From NCBI GenBank assembly GCA_022559845.1, contig CM040124.1, positions 72,563,491 through 72,627,490 of the forward strand: 64,000 bases of DNA, given 5' to 3'. Positions 1 to 9,860 of the stretch are shown in pieces (the stretch's first letter is position 1; every line of letters begins with the position of its first letter). The DNA is from Amorphophallus konjac (taxonomy: Eukaryota; Streptophyta; Magnoliopsida; Alismatales; Araceae). Made by a program: the position numbers and the translations under genes. The notes under the pieces are model-generated. The model was not told where the DNA came from. It was given only the letters and a program-made list of their open reading frames with translations, and made no database searches.

Positions 1-846
1 CGGCCGATCTTGCCGGAGTGCGCAGGACTGCCCAGATCTGTCCCGAGGTTGGCCTGCAAACAGGGGTCAACGATAAAAGTCAACAAAAAGACGTCGGAGA
101 AGAATCAGCAACCGCCGCTCCCAGGGGTCGACCTGGGACCCTCTGCCAACGTCCCGGTGAACCACCGCATCCAAAAACCTCCAGGAGACCGGCATCCCTT
201 TGGATGCCCGTGCGCGCTGTCCTACCGGTCGAAAACAGTAGATTCGGAGTCGCCGCCCCACCGCCACCCGGAACCGCCGCCTTGCTGACCCGTCAACCCG
301 AGATTGGTGCTCTCGGACCCCACGTGTTGCCTATTACCTTAATGCGTGGAGTGGGCTGTTGAAACACTTTGTAATTAATAATCATTGTTGTACCGGGAGT
401 CATGGATCTCGGCTGGGACGTCTTCCCCACGCCCCGAGCGTGGAGGTACACCCGCCTCCCCCTTTTTGTCGCTTTGCTTAGTTAGTATACACTCTTAACG
501 CCGCTGCTTGTGAGTAGGTTACTTTCTTAGCTAGCTCGTGATACATCACTGCTGTCAGTTGTGAGTGCGAGACCTGTCCCGTGACTTGTTCCGAGCGCGA
601 GAGCGAGCCGATCACCCGAGACTCAAAGCCGGTTACTCAACCGTGTAGATCATCGTGCTTCCCTCGATGGGGACGACCGTGAGTTAGCGCTCCTTGTTTG
701 AGGCATATCACCTCTTCTGGAGCTCGTTTGGTGCCGCGTTATAGTGTCGTTGCTGGTCGCGTCATCTTGCTAGCCGTGTCAATCTTTAGAGTCCAAGGTC
801 GCAACCCATCCGTGTCGAGTCTCGTAGTGGTCCCGCATCAATGGGC
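1..846. other. GC-rich non-coding DNA, unassigned; possibly an LTR fragment
   Basis: No protein or RNA gene is supported. The stretch is richer in G and C than most of the window and has short hairpin-like pieces around GCGTGGAGG, a style also seen in the LTR of element F near 59450. This suggests an LTR or leader fragment of another gypsy element, but I see no primer site or LTR end. Short open frames here are proline/arginine-rich and look accidental. Similarity to the 3' LTR of element B starts only at about 842, so an old breakpoint lies there. Confidence 0.35.
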
Positions 847-851
847 AAGGG
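847..851. repeat. Target-site duplication of element A, left copy (AAGGG)
   Basis: AAGGG lies directly before the TG of the left LTR and again directly after the CA of the right LTR (12029-12033). A 5-bp duplication is usual for copia integration. It shows that A entered as one complete unit into the 5' LTR of element B, where the uninterrupted form reads GGGCAAGGG (seen near 16346 in the other LTR of B). Confidence 0.93.
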
Positions 852-1366
852 TGTTGAGTCTTTAATGTTTTGAGGATGACAACACTATGAGCCTCAGTGG
901 AGAACAAAAAATATTTCTCTGTGAAAAATAAACTTTCGAGTCTCTTCAGTTATCTTCAGGGGTTGTCTTCGTGTCGTTATTTGTTCCATCGCGTGTTGAA
1001 CACTGCAGCACCTGGTGCTGCTTTCTGTGCCACCTTGTGTCGCTCCATCTGTGTCACACCTATGTCTTCGAGTCTTATTTTCGGCCGTATTACTTCGAGT
1101 CTTCTGTATTCGTGTTGTTTCTTTCAAGACCTCGTGTCTTTCTTGCTTTGTGACCACACTTCGTGTCGATTTCTGTTTTCATCTTCGAGTTATTTTCAGC
1201 CCGTGTCGTCCTCGTTTTCGAGTCGTTTTCCTGTGTCTTCAAGTTATGTTAGTGTAAAGTGTCGTTTCACTTTGTGCCGTTCTCTTTGCTGTTTGATATT
1301 TCGTGTTGATTCTCGTAGTGATTCACCGATGACCTCGAGTCAACTTAGTCGTTTTGATTGGTCATT

Positions 1367-1610
1367 CTTCGTGTTGTTTCTGTGTTTGTGTCTTTGTGTT
1401 ATCTTTTGTGTTTGTGTCTTCGTGTTATCTTTTGTGCTTGTGTCTTCGTGTTATTTTTGCGTTTGAGTCTTCATGTTATTTCTGTACTTGTATCTTCGTG
1501 TTGTTTTTATGTCTTCGTGTTAATTTTGTGTTTGAGTCTTCATGTTATTTCTGTGTTTGTGTCTTAGTGTTATTTTTATGTCTTCGTGTTGCTTCTTTCT
1601 ATCTTCGTCC
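1367..1610 (+). repeat. Degenerate tandem array of 19-26 bp units in the U3 of A
   Basis: About ten units each begin CTTCGTGTT (or CTTCATGTT/CTTAGTGTT) followed by a T/G-rich tail. The same array is in the 3' LTR at about 10376-10620. Related TTCGTGTC motifs are scattered on both sides (about 970-1860). In a U3 such arrays may serve as repeated transcription-factor sites, which is inference only. Open frames through the array are low-complexity Phe/Val/Cys/Leu/Ser and not credible genes. Confidence 0.8.
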
Positions 1611-1680
1611 CGGTTTCCTCTGATCGCGTGTTTTACTACCGTTTTACTTCGTGTTATTTCATTCTCACCTCGTGCTGTTC

Positions 1681-1780
1681 TCATCTGACTTCGTGTCGTT
1701 CTCCTTGTAGTGTTAGCCGTGTTGCTGTAGTCATCTGACTTCGTGTCGTTCTCCTTGTAGTGTTAGCCGTGTTGCTATAG
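1681..1780 (+). repeat. Two exact-phase 50-bp tandem copies in the 5' LTR of A only
   Basis: The unit starting TCATCTGACTTCGTGTCG occurs at 1681-1730 and 1731-1780, with a partial third copy after it. The 3' LTR has one copy at about 10690-10739. The extra copy therefore arose after insertion, or by slippage in one LTR during reverse transcription. Confidence 0.85.
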
Positions 1781-2111
1781 TCATCTAACCTCGTGTCATT
1801 CTCTCTTTATTTCGTGTTGTAGTCATCTTGTGTATCTCGTGTCGTTCTCAGTATAGTGCATCTCGTATGGCTATCACATACCTCATGCAGTTTTAGTTTT
1901 TGTGGCCCTGAGTTTTAATGGTTTTAATTTCTTTGCAGGAGAAGAAGAAAAACAAAAAGAAGAAGGTGGTCCGAGGAAGAATATTCCCCAGTGTCTGGGC
2001 TGCACGTGATCCAATACTAAAGGAACCAATGCTATAAGGGCACGTGGAAAGAAGGTTCTGGATCGGGTGTGGGAGGCACACGCATTCTGTACCTTATCCA
2101 CCTGCTGCTGC

Positions 2112-2119
2112 TATATATT
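2112..2119 (+). promoter_or_regulatory. TATA box candidate of the element A LTR
   Basis: TATATATT follows a CTG-rich stretch and precedes a purine-rich leader. The matching site in the 3' LTR is 11071-11078. It would place the RNA start near 2140, leaving a long R/U5 of about 900 bp. No experimental start is known. Confidence 0.6.
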
Positions 2120-2782
2120 GAAGCCTTCGTCCACAGATGAAGGTTGATCGAAAGGGAAAAAGGAAAAGCAGAAGTGCAGAGAGTTCGATCCAGCAAAAGA
2201 AGAGAAGAAAATAGAGGGCAGAAACTGAAGAAGAGGAAGAAGAGAGAATAGCAGAGAGAGTGAGAGAGAGAGAGAGCTCGAAGCTGAGAGTTCAGAAAGA
2301 AGAAGAAGAAGGATTCTAGTTTCAGGATCAAATCCGAACCAGTTTGCTCTATTGTGAGCTATATTCCGTGGTTTATCGTTCCAGCATTCAGTCTGCTATA
2401 TCTTTTTAGTTTCTTATTTTTGATCTTTCTTTACTGTTCTAGTTTTGTCTCCGATTCTCAGGTTGAGATCGGTAGTCCTCCTGTTCTGTTGGTTCAGGAG
2501 AAGGGAGACGCTGTCTCCAGTTGCAAGTGGCCGTGTGCTGCTTGTGGGTTCCCTCTGGGCTTCAGAGGAAGAGAGACCTTGGTCTCTGGTTCTAGTGATT
2601 GCAGATCACTAGTGTTCCCTCCGGTTGGAGGAAGAGGAACTTGTTTCCTAGTTTCTAGGGACTTGGCGTCCTTAGGGTTCCCTCCAGGTGTGGAGGAAGA
2701 GGGGAGGGTGTTCCCTTGGTGAAGCTGTGAATCAGCCGTTGTCGCAGACTGAGTCTGCTTGGCTAGCCGGTGCTAGTGGAAG

Positions 2783-2843
2783 CCTCACTTGAGTTTGAAG
2801 TGAGGGGTGGACGTAGGCAGACTGCAGGTCTGACCGAACCACC
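2783..2843 (+). ncRNA. Conserved two-hairpin RNA module in the R/U5 of A
   Basis: CCTCACTT (2783-2790) pairs with AAGTGAGG (2798-2805). Next, GGTGG (2806-2810) pairs with CCACC (2839-2843) around an inner hairpin CAGAC/GTCTG. The same layout occurs in the LTRs of K (about 37868-37930), J (about 25022-25075) and C (minus strand, about 52340-52395 and 43050-43110). Stem sequences differ but pairing is kept. Sirevirus LTRs are known for conserved non-coding motifs; the function here is not known. Confidence 0.6.
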
Positions 2844-3069
2844 TTAAAAATCCCTGGCGCAGTGTGTTTGGTTTCTATACTGGCTTTGGATCTATTCGGT
2901 AGATGCTTGTCTAGGCCGATCCATCTCTATCTTCCTAGCTGATCGTTCTGCGCGGTTAGTGTTTGACCGTTAAGATCTTTTTCGGAAACTCCTAATTGAG
3001 AACTTAATTTTTTAATCCTCATTGTTTTTACTGGTAAAGGTCCATTCACCCCCCTCTGGTCCTATCAAT

Positions 3070-3081
3070 TGGTATCAGAGC
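3070..3081 (+). promoter_or_regulatory. Primer-binding site of A (initiator Met tRNA)
   Basis: TGGTATCAGAGC begins two bases after the LTR CA end. It is complementary to the 3' end of plant initiator tRNA-Met, the usual primer of copia elements. Confidence 0.95.
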
Positions 3082-3186
3082 AGTCTCTGGTTCAGAATCC
3101 AACGATTCTCAGAGGATCCTCTACGTGTTTCCTGTGTGCATTGTTTTGCTTGTGAGTTAGTGTTTGATATTTGTTCGTTTGAACTG

Positions 3187-5337
3187 ATGGCAATGGCTAA
3201 TCCACCGATTTTTAAGGGATCTGATTTTGACATTTGGTTCAGTGTTTTTCGCATGTTTGTTAAACAAGCTGATAAGGACTTGTGGAAGTTGATTTCACAA
3301 GGTCCGTATGAACTGCCCAAGAAAAGGTCCAAGTGGACGGACAGTGAGAATCAGATGTTCCGAGAGAATCAAAAGGCCTTAAACCTAATGTTAACTGCGA
3401 CTGATAAAGCCTTGCATTCTTGTTTCCATGATTGCAGATCCGCCAAGGATATTATGGACCAGCTGAAGCTAGCCCACAGGAGAAATGAAAGCACATGCAT
3501 GATGGTTAGCAGAAGTGACCGCAGTACTAGCCAAGAGGTGGAGGAGAATGAAGAAGAGGTAAACCTCTTCGAGAACTTTTCTATAGAAGATTGGGAAAAT
3601 GCTTACAGTGATTTATCTGAGTCATATGAAAAATTGCAAAAACGATATAAAAAATTGAAAAGGAATAAAGGATTAGATAATTCAAGGTCTGACTGTAAAA
3701 AATGTGATGAATTGAAGAGTTCTCATGATGCCTGTGTGTCTAATCTACAAATGTTGAAAAAACAAAATGATGTGCTAATCAATGGAAATAAGAATCATGT
3801 GAGTGAGATTGATTCCCTGAGAAAATTCTCAGCTGAAAGCAAGGAAAGTTTAGAGAAGCTCAGGATTGAAAATAAAGTACTTGCTGAAAAATCTGAAGCC
3901 ATTAAGTCTGTCAACCTTGAATTACAGAAAAACATTGAGAAACTGCAAAAAGACTTGAAAACTTTTAAGGATGGAAGAAAATCTGAAACTGACTCTGATG
4001 ATCAGATTTTGATAAACGAATTAATTCAGAATGACAGACTAAATGAAGAAATTGAGAAACTAAAACAGTTGAACACCATCATGTCAGAGAGATTGCTGAC
4101 ATTTGAAAAGGGTAAACATGTGGTGTCTAATAATTCAGAAGAAATTGATGAGTTGAGAAAGGAAGTTGAGAAATACATAATTGCCAATAAAGTATTGAAT
4201 GAGGCTGTCAATTGCAGTGAACAAGAGATTGCAAGTTATGACTTACACATTGCCTCTTTAGAAGAAGAAATCCAAGACTTAAGGAAATCTTTGTCTAAAT
4301 TTGTTGATAGGCAAAAAAATCTGAACAAACTGCTGGGAGTAAAAGTCAATTTTCAGAAGGAGGGGTTAGGTTATAACCCTGTGAATAAAAAGACCTTTGA
4401 AAATAAAATTCAGACATATTCTGTTTCTAGCTCTACTTTTAAGAAAAAGGGACTGGGCTACAGTCCAGTCATGAGTAAGGTCTATGGATCAAATTTGGAA
4501 ACTATTTTTGTTAAATCATCTGAACAGGAAAAACCTTCTACTTCTTCTCCACCTCACTATAAGGCTAAGAAAACACAAGAACAGGATAAAAAATAGAAAC
4601 TGAATAAAAAGGGCTCATCTGTGCATGTTGATCACAGTCCGCACACACACTCATCTAAAAGGAAAATGTCATGCCACTACTGTCATAGACTTGGACATTT
4701 AATGCATGAGTGTAAATTGATGGAGAAAGATGATATGAGGGCCGGGATAATGAATGCTAAGAAACTTCATGATAAAAACTCTTCATTCCAGAAAAAGGAA
4801 ATTGAATGTCTGCACTGTGGCAAACTAGGACAGAGCATCGCACAATGCTGGTTTGCAAATGGTAAGAAAATATATTCTTCACGTCATGCTAAATTTCCTG
4901 CAAACCATAATGATATTGATAGGAATAAAGTTGTTGCAACTAGAAAATACTCTGCATGTGTCAACTGTGGAAAGACAGGCCACAGGGCCATTGAATGCTG
5001 GCATGGTCAGGGTAGAAAAGAGAATTTTAAGAGAATGAACTCTCCTCATTGTTTTAACTGTGGAAAGCCAGGTCACAGAGCTGCAACCTGTTGGCTGGCA
5101 GGATACCAAAGCAATGCTGGTTTTGGTAAACAGAATTTCAATTCTGTTAACAAAAATTTTCATACGAATGTGCATAAATCCAATCTGAAACCTGCTGCAT
5201 CTTGCTATTATTGTGGTACAATTGGTCATTCAATGAATAATTGCTATCTGATGAAATCGGATGACCATGTTGCTAGGAGATTGGTTAGAAAACCTGCTAA
5301 GAATGTCACTGCTAACTCAGGACCCAAGACTTCTTAG
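3187..5337 (+). pseudogene. gag: gag of element A: coiled-coil protein with five CCHC zinc knuckles, capsid core shortened
   Basis: The first plausible start is ATG 3187, in the MAMANPPIF context after the primer site. Residues 1-95 resemble the N-terminal part of copia Gag (DIWFSVFRMFVKQ, AKDIMDQLKLAHRR). The frame then leaves the family path: most of the UBN2 capsid domain present in J (25612-25960) and C is missing. It is replaced by an acidic linker and a long Glu/Lys/Leu coiled coil (about residues 125-385). After the family motif VNFQKEGLGY come five CX2CX4HX4C knuckles from about residue 496 (CHYCHRLGHLMHEC, CLHCGKLGQSIAQC, CVNCGKTGHRAIEC, CFNCGKPGHRAATC, CYYCGTIGHSMNNC). One in-frame TAG at 4594 breaks the frame. 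The final TAG at 5335 replaces a Trp codon conserved in J, K and C (WVPK). RNA binding is likely; particle assembly without the capsid core is doubtful. Confidence 0.85.
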
Positions 5338-7252
5338 GTGCCTATTCGTGTAAAATAGTTTGCTAACCTGCAGGTGCGCCTTGGAAGCTGAAGAATAAAG
5401 AGGAGTAATAAGCCAAGGCACTCGAAAAGAAAAAAAAGGGGGATCTTAATATTCAGGTCAGTTCCCAATACCTGCCTTAATTCTGTTTTATTGAGATTTA
5501 AATTTGGTTCTGTGATGAAGTCTGTGTGCAACTAAGTATTCCATGATCACGAGTGCCCTCCTCTGACCGCTTTGCTAAAATCTCTCTTGGATGGATACTT
5601 GGTATCACGCTGTAATTCATGCTCATAGTCAGGGGGAGGCATACAATTATTGTGTCAACTTACTGATTCGTGCTCATTGCATCACATTCCTTTTATTTGA
5701 AAAACATAAGTTTGCTTCAACGTATTGCATTTCAGCTGATAGCATGTATGTTATTCAATAAATAATTAATATTTCCAAGAGTTGTGTGTGAGATGTCCTA
5801 GCGTTGGCTGAAAAGGAGCTTGTCAGGTCATCTGGAATCTGAAGAATCTTTGTCTGCCGATGTGGTTAGTTGGTGTTGAGTTCAATCATCTCATGAGGTT
5901 GCAGATTTTTGCCCAAGAGCATTCTCTGGTTACGAGATTGAATTTCCTCAGGAAGATTTCATTTGTGAGCTCCTTGGTCTTTACTTTCTAGAGTAATCTC
6001 TCACTTACTACTTTGCTATAAGGAGTGCTTCTCATCTCATCTCATCTCTCTCCATTCTGTTTGTCACCTTCTTATCCTTTTTTTATCCCCTTTGGTTCAG
6101 GAATATTCTTGAAGAAAAATTCCTTCTTATAGCTTTGTTACTCTTATCAGATTTGATCAGAATACCTTAAACCACCCAAAATCTATTGTAACAAGTTACA
6201 CCTATTAATAAAGAACTTTAATGTATGGGGGTTATATCTTGTCCTTTAATCCTTCTAAGTTATCCTCTCTATTGTTGGTCAACATATTGTAAAACTTTCT
6301 GTTAAATGGAAAAACCTTGCGGAGGATTTCGTTTTAACTGAAACTTATGTGAAGAGGGCTATGAAAAAAAAAATTGTGTTAAGTAAGGGCTCTGTCTTTT
6401 GTCCAAGATCATGAGAGGTGTTACTAGGGAATACGCCATACTTTGTGGCAGAGCAATGGCATTTATGGAGAAATAGATATTCTAGATCAAAGAAGTCTAG
6501 AGTTTCTATCATGATACAATTAGCTATCTCTGTTTCTTATAGAAAAGTTAAAATAAAAAAAAAGGGAAAGAAAAGTTAACAAAAATTCATTGGTTTTCAT
6601 TGGCATAAAGGTAGCCTGTCCTGAGTAACCAGGGATTCTGGTGTCTTATAAACATGTCTCCTTGTGTAAAAATGGAAAATTCTACCTAAGTGCTCAACAA
6701 ATTGGCTGACTCTGTATGCCCTCTCCTGTCCTTTAAATGAAGTAATGAACCCTGCTTGACTATCTTTTTGTTATTTCTTTGCCTGACAAACATAAGGAGT
6801 ATTTTAATCGTGACCTTCTGTAGGCTAAGTACCTTTAACAGCTAGTTTTGTGATCTTGTTGATTTAATGTCTTGAGGTAACTGACCAAGGTATTCGGAAG
6901 AATATAATAAAGCCATATATTGAAGAGCGAACTTTAACGGGCAATGGCTGTGTTACATATTGAATGAGGGTAGTCTGGGTATTTCCTGAAAAGTTCGATA
7001 AGAGTGAAAAGTGACCCCCCTAAACCCTTCTTGTTCCTCAAGGTCACATCCAAAAAACCCTCGTGTGCCCTTGCCGCTTCCTGTTCCTCCTCGTGCCGAT
7101 ACGTCTCGCTGCTCCTTCAAACCCTTCTCTCCCGCTCATTTTTCTCCACGAAAATCTCATCTCCCCCACAGAGTTCTCCTCCGTTCTTGGTTCTAGCTTC
7201 ATCTCCAGCAGCAACCAGCAAGAAAGAGTTGATACTCTGGGAGTTACGGCAA
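5338..7252 (+). other. Spacer of A between gag and ORF2, with a protease scar at its start
   Basis: No ORF or pol domain. At 5371-5421 it keeps CAG followed by GTGCGCCTTGGA and, further on, CAAGGCAC. These match the start of protease in J (encoding CLGA ... SRH) and the same scar in K (40058-40117). Further right, around 6440-6700, short matches to the K spacer occur (GGCAGAGCAATGG; GAGTAACCAGGGAT versus GAGTAACTAGGGAT). This shows A and K descend from one pol-less ancestor. The leader just before ORF2 is pyrimidine-rich. Confidence 0.7.
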
Positions 7253-9550
7253 ATGGATCAGCTAGAATTCGTCGCTCCTGTTGAAAGGAAGAGGAAGGGA
7301 AAAGAAACAGTTGAGGAGCCTTCGTCCAAGCAGCAAAGATGTCTAGAACCAAAAATAGCCGTGGAAATTTCTTCTGCACAAGGTACATTGCTTTCTCAGT
7401 CTATCGTGTTTTTAGAGAGTGGGAAAATTATTCCTCCAAGGATAATAGATTTCGGCGATGAATCCATGGTTTTGAAGTTTCCAGAACTTTTGGAGATTTT
7501 TGAGTTTCAGGATTGGAGGAAATTCCTAGAAAATCACCGTGTCTACTACCCTAGCCTGGTAATGGAATTTTATAATAATTTGTCTTTGAGCCGAGATAAG
7601 TCTGCTCTGATCTCGTCTGTTAAGGGGATTGAGATAGCAGTAACGTCTGACTCTCTCCACAAAGCTCTCAGTATTCTAGAAAAAGGAGAGGTGGAAAGAG
7701 GGTTTAGATATAGTCTACATGAAGCCTTTTCAGTCATTACTGGTAAACCCAGTAATATTCATGACAAGGGGCAATTGAAGCTGAAAGCTTACCAAACCTT
7801 ATCATTTCCCCCTCTTCATAAGCTTCTTCAGAACATCATTGCCTCTATAGTCACCCCACAGACTAGAGCTAGAGGAAGAATCACAGACACTCAGAGATTT
7901 CTTTTGTTCTGTCTGATTCAGCATGTAAAGATCTGTCTGCCTGAAATTATTTTTTCTGTCATGAAGGGGTGTATTGGGTCCAAAAGACACCTGCCCTACG
8001 CCGCCCATCTGACAGACATCTTCAAGTATTCAAAGATTTCCTTGGATGGAGAGGCCATGTCTGAAGTTAAGGGTCGAAACATATTTAACATGAATTTTGT
8101 TTCAGTATTTTTGGGCTTGGAGGGTTCTTCTCTCATGGGGCAGGTTAAGGCCCAGAAAGTCAAAGAATCACAAGCTCAGAGAGAGCTTCTGGAACACCCT
8201 CAAGAATCTACCCAAACAGTTTTAGAATTAGCTTCTGAGGTTGCTTTACAGGAGACACCATCTCAACAACCACTGTCTGCTACTTCTGCTGCACCTACTG
8301 AAGCATCTCTATCTTTTCAGAGGCTTGTTGAGATTGCATCTGAAGAAGTTAGGATGTCTGAAGACAACATTCAAACTGAACTAGATACAAATATTTATGG
8401 TTTGTTTGATTCCTTTGGGAAGACATCAGAAGAAGTGAGGCTACCCGTGGAACAGCCTGCTCAAGAGCAAGAAAGTAATGAGCAAGACCTTGCTGAGTTT
8501 GTTAATTTCATTCTTAGAGAGACTGTGGAGAAAAGCTTGGAAGAGGCTGACAACGTGGTTACAGCTAAAATTATAGAACAGGCACCTGTTGAAAACTCTG
8601 CAGATGATGATCTCATGAAAGAAAGAGTGGATGAGTGTCAGGAGAAAGTTACTGACATAGAACAAGAAGCAGAATCATCAAGTGAAGAAGAAGCACCTGA
8701 AAATGTATTTCCTGAAAAAGAAATCCAAGCTGAAGATGAAGATCGGGTTCCAGCAGGAGACAGCCAAACGCCTGTACAAGAAGAAGCAGATGAGAGAACA
8801 GCACCTGGCTGTGAATCTTATGGTACACCCCTAGGTCAACCTCGACTTCTATCTGCTCGGGCGCCCAACATTGAAGAACTCCTTATAAATTTGACTCAGC
8901 AGATGCAGAGACAGGATAAGAAAATGGATGATCTGCTCAAGTATGTCACTCTAAATATTAATCAAGTTCATTCCAGGCTACTGAAGCTTGAAATTTCTCT
9001 CCTGATTGAATGGAAAAAGTTCCTGCTTAACAAGAAAGCCTCAGATGATGCTACCAGGTCCTCGATGGAAATCCTGCAGGTGGTATGTTCAAAGATAGCA
9101 ACAGCACTTCATGAATTATAAGATGCTCATATTTCCTCCTTTAAGTCATCTGCCAGCATTATAGATCATTGTTTTGAGATCAGGACATCCTTAGAAGTTT
9201 TAAAGGGGTCATCTAGTGCCCTAGGTCCAGATGTCCAGAAGATCTATGACAGATTGATCGCTTTCTTAGCAGAAGTGAGAACTCTGACTGACAGATATGA
9301 ATCTGTTAATATTCGCCAGGAAGACATCATTTCAGAAGTGGCACATGTCAGAAGCTCCGTTGTGTATTGGCTAGCTGAATTGTCCAATGACTTGAAGGAT
9401 CTTCACTCTGCCTTGGGTTCAGCCCCTGGTCAGGCATCCTCCAGCAGAGGTCCAACTCAAGATTTCTCCTCTGCTGCTCCTAGGGGTAGACCACCACTAG
9501 ACAGGCCGCGCGGCACTTCCAGCAGACATGCCAGATTCTTTTCTCCTTAA
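7253..9550 (+). pseudogene. ORF2 of element A: plant-transposon-domain protein with acidic linker and coiled coil
   Basis: I take ATG 7253 (MDQLEFVAPVERKRKGK) as start; the frame is open further upstream but lacks ATG. Domains in order: basic nuclear-signal-like KRKRK near residue 12; a globular core (about residues 60-290) with DWRKFLENHRVYYPSLV and HLPYAAHLTDIF, typical of the plant domain called putative plant transposon protein (Pfam PF20167); a Glu-rich linker; a C-terminal coiled coil (LINLTQQMQRQDKKMDDLLKY); a basic tail RPRGTSSRHARF. One TAA at 9119 (probably from CAA) interrupts the frame, which resumes unchanged to TAA 9548. It lies between gag and the PPT where env-like ORFs of Sireviruses sit. 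There is no signal peptide or membrane segment, so it is not a classical Env. A decayed homologue follows pol in C (44545-46087). Role unknown. Confidence 0.8.
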
Positions 9551-9674
9551 AAAACAGTGTTCTGTATTTTTTTTTTGCCCATTTTGAGGCTCTCTCTCAC
9601 ACTCTTGGACTTGTTAATTACATCTCATATCATTTGCATTTCTGCCTCCTTTTGTTTCTTTCTTTTTGATGTTG

Positions 9675-9688
9675 ACAAAGGGGGAGAA
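9675..9688 (+). promoter_or_regulatory. Upstream extra polypurine tract of A
   Basis: ACAAAGGGGGAGAA lies about 170 bp before the proper PPT. Repeated PPTs upstream of the 3' LTR are a known habit of Sireviruses. K shows the same pair (about 35616 and 35820). Confidence 0.7.
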
Positions 9689-9846
9689 CTCAAGTCTTTG
9701 TCTTTGCTGCTACTACGATTGAGAATGATTTTTTGATGTTAATGATTCTTTAATGATGATTAATGATGGTGCTGATGATGTTTATCTTTGAACATGTTGA
9801 AAATTATTCCTGCAAAGACTCAAGACTCATAGTGTTGCCATCCATC

Positions 9847-9860
9847 AAAAAGGGGGAGAT
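9847..9860 (+). promoter_or_regulatory. Polypurine tract of A
   Basis: AAAAAGGGGGAGAT touches the TG of the 3' LTR. It would prime plus-strand DNA synthesis and so sets the LTR edge. Confidence 0.92.

Larger units (their letters stand above)
852..3067 (+). repeat. 5' LTR of element A (2216 bp)
   Basis: Starts TGTTGAGTC and ends CCTATCA, immediately followed by the primer site. The U3 is pyrimidine-rich and carries an array of CTTCGTGTT-centred units (1367-1610). A TATA-like box lies at 2112. A long R/U5 holds a conserved hairpin module (2783-2843). It is 48 bp longer than the 3' LTR, mainly because a 50-bp segment is duplicated in tandem (1681-1780) here only. Confidence 0.95.

Noticed and set aside
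897..1466. 189-codon frame in both LTRs of A (also 9906-10475)
   Set aside because: It lies in the U3, upstream of the TATA box, and consists of Ser/Phe/Val/Leu/Cys from the CTTCGTGTT array. Being kept in both LTRs only reflects LTR identity.
1367..1610. CRISPR-like spacing of CTTCGTGTT repeats
   Set aside because: The units are degenerate, the gaps are T/G-rich and similar to each other rather than unique spacers, and no cas gene exists; the setting is a plant LTR.
7004..7252. N-terminal extension of A ORF2 before ATG 7253
   Set aside because: No ATG lies in this part; the sequence is a Ser/Pro/Leu-rich leader that is open by composition.
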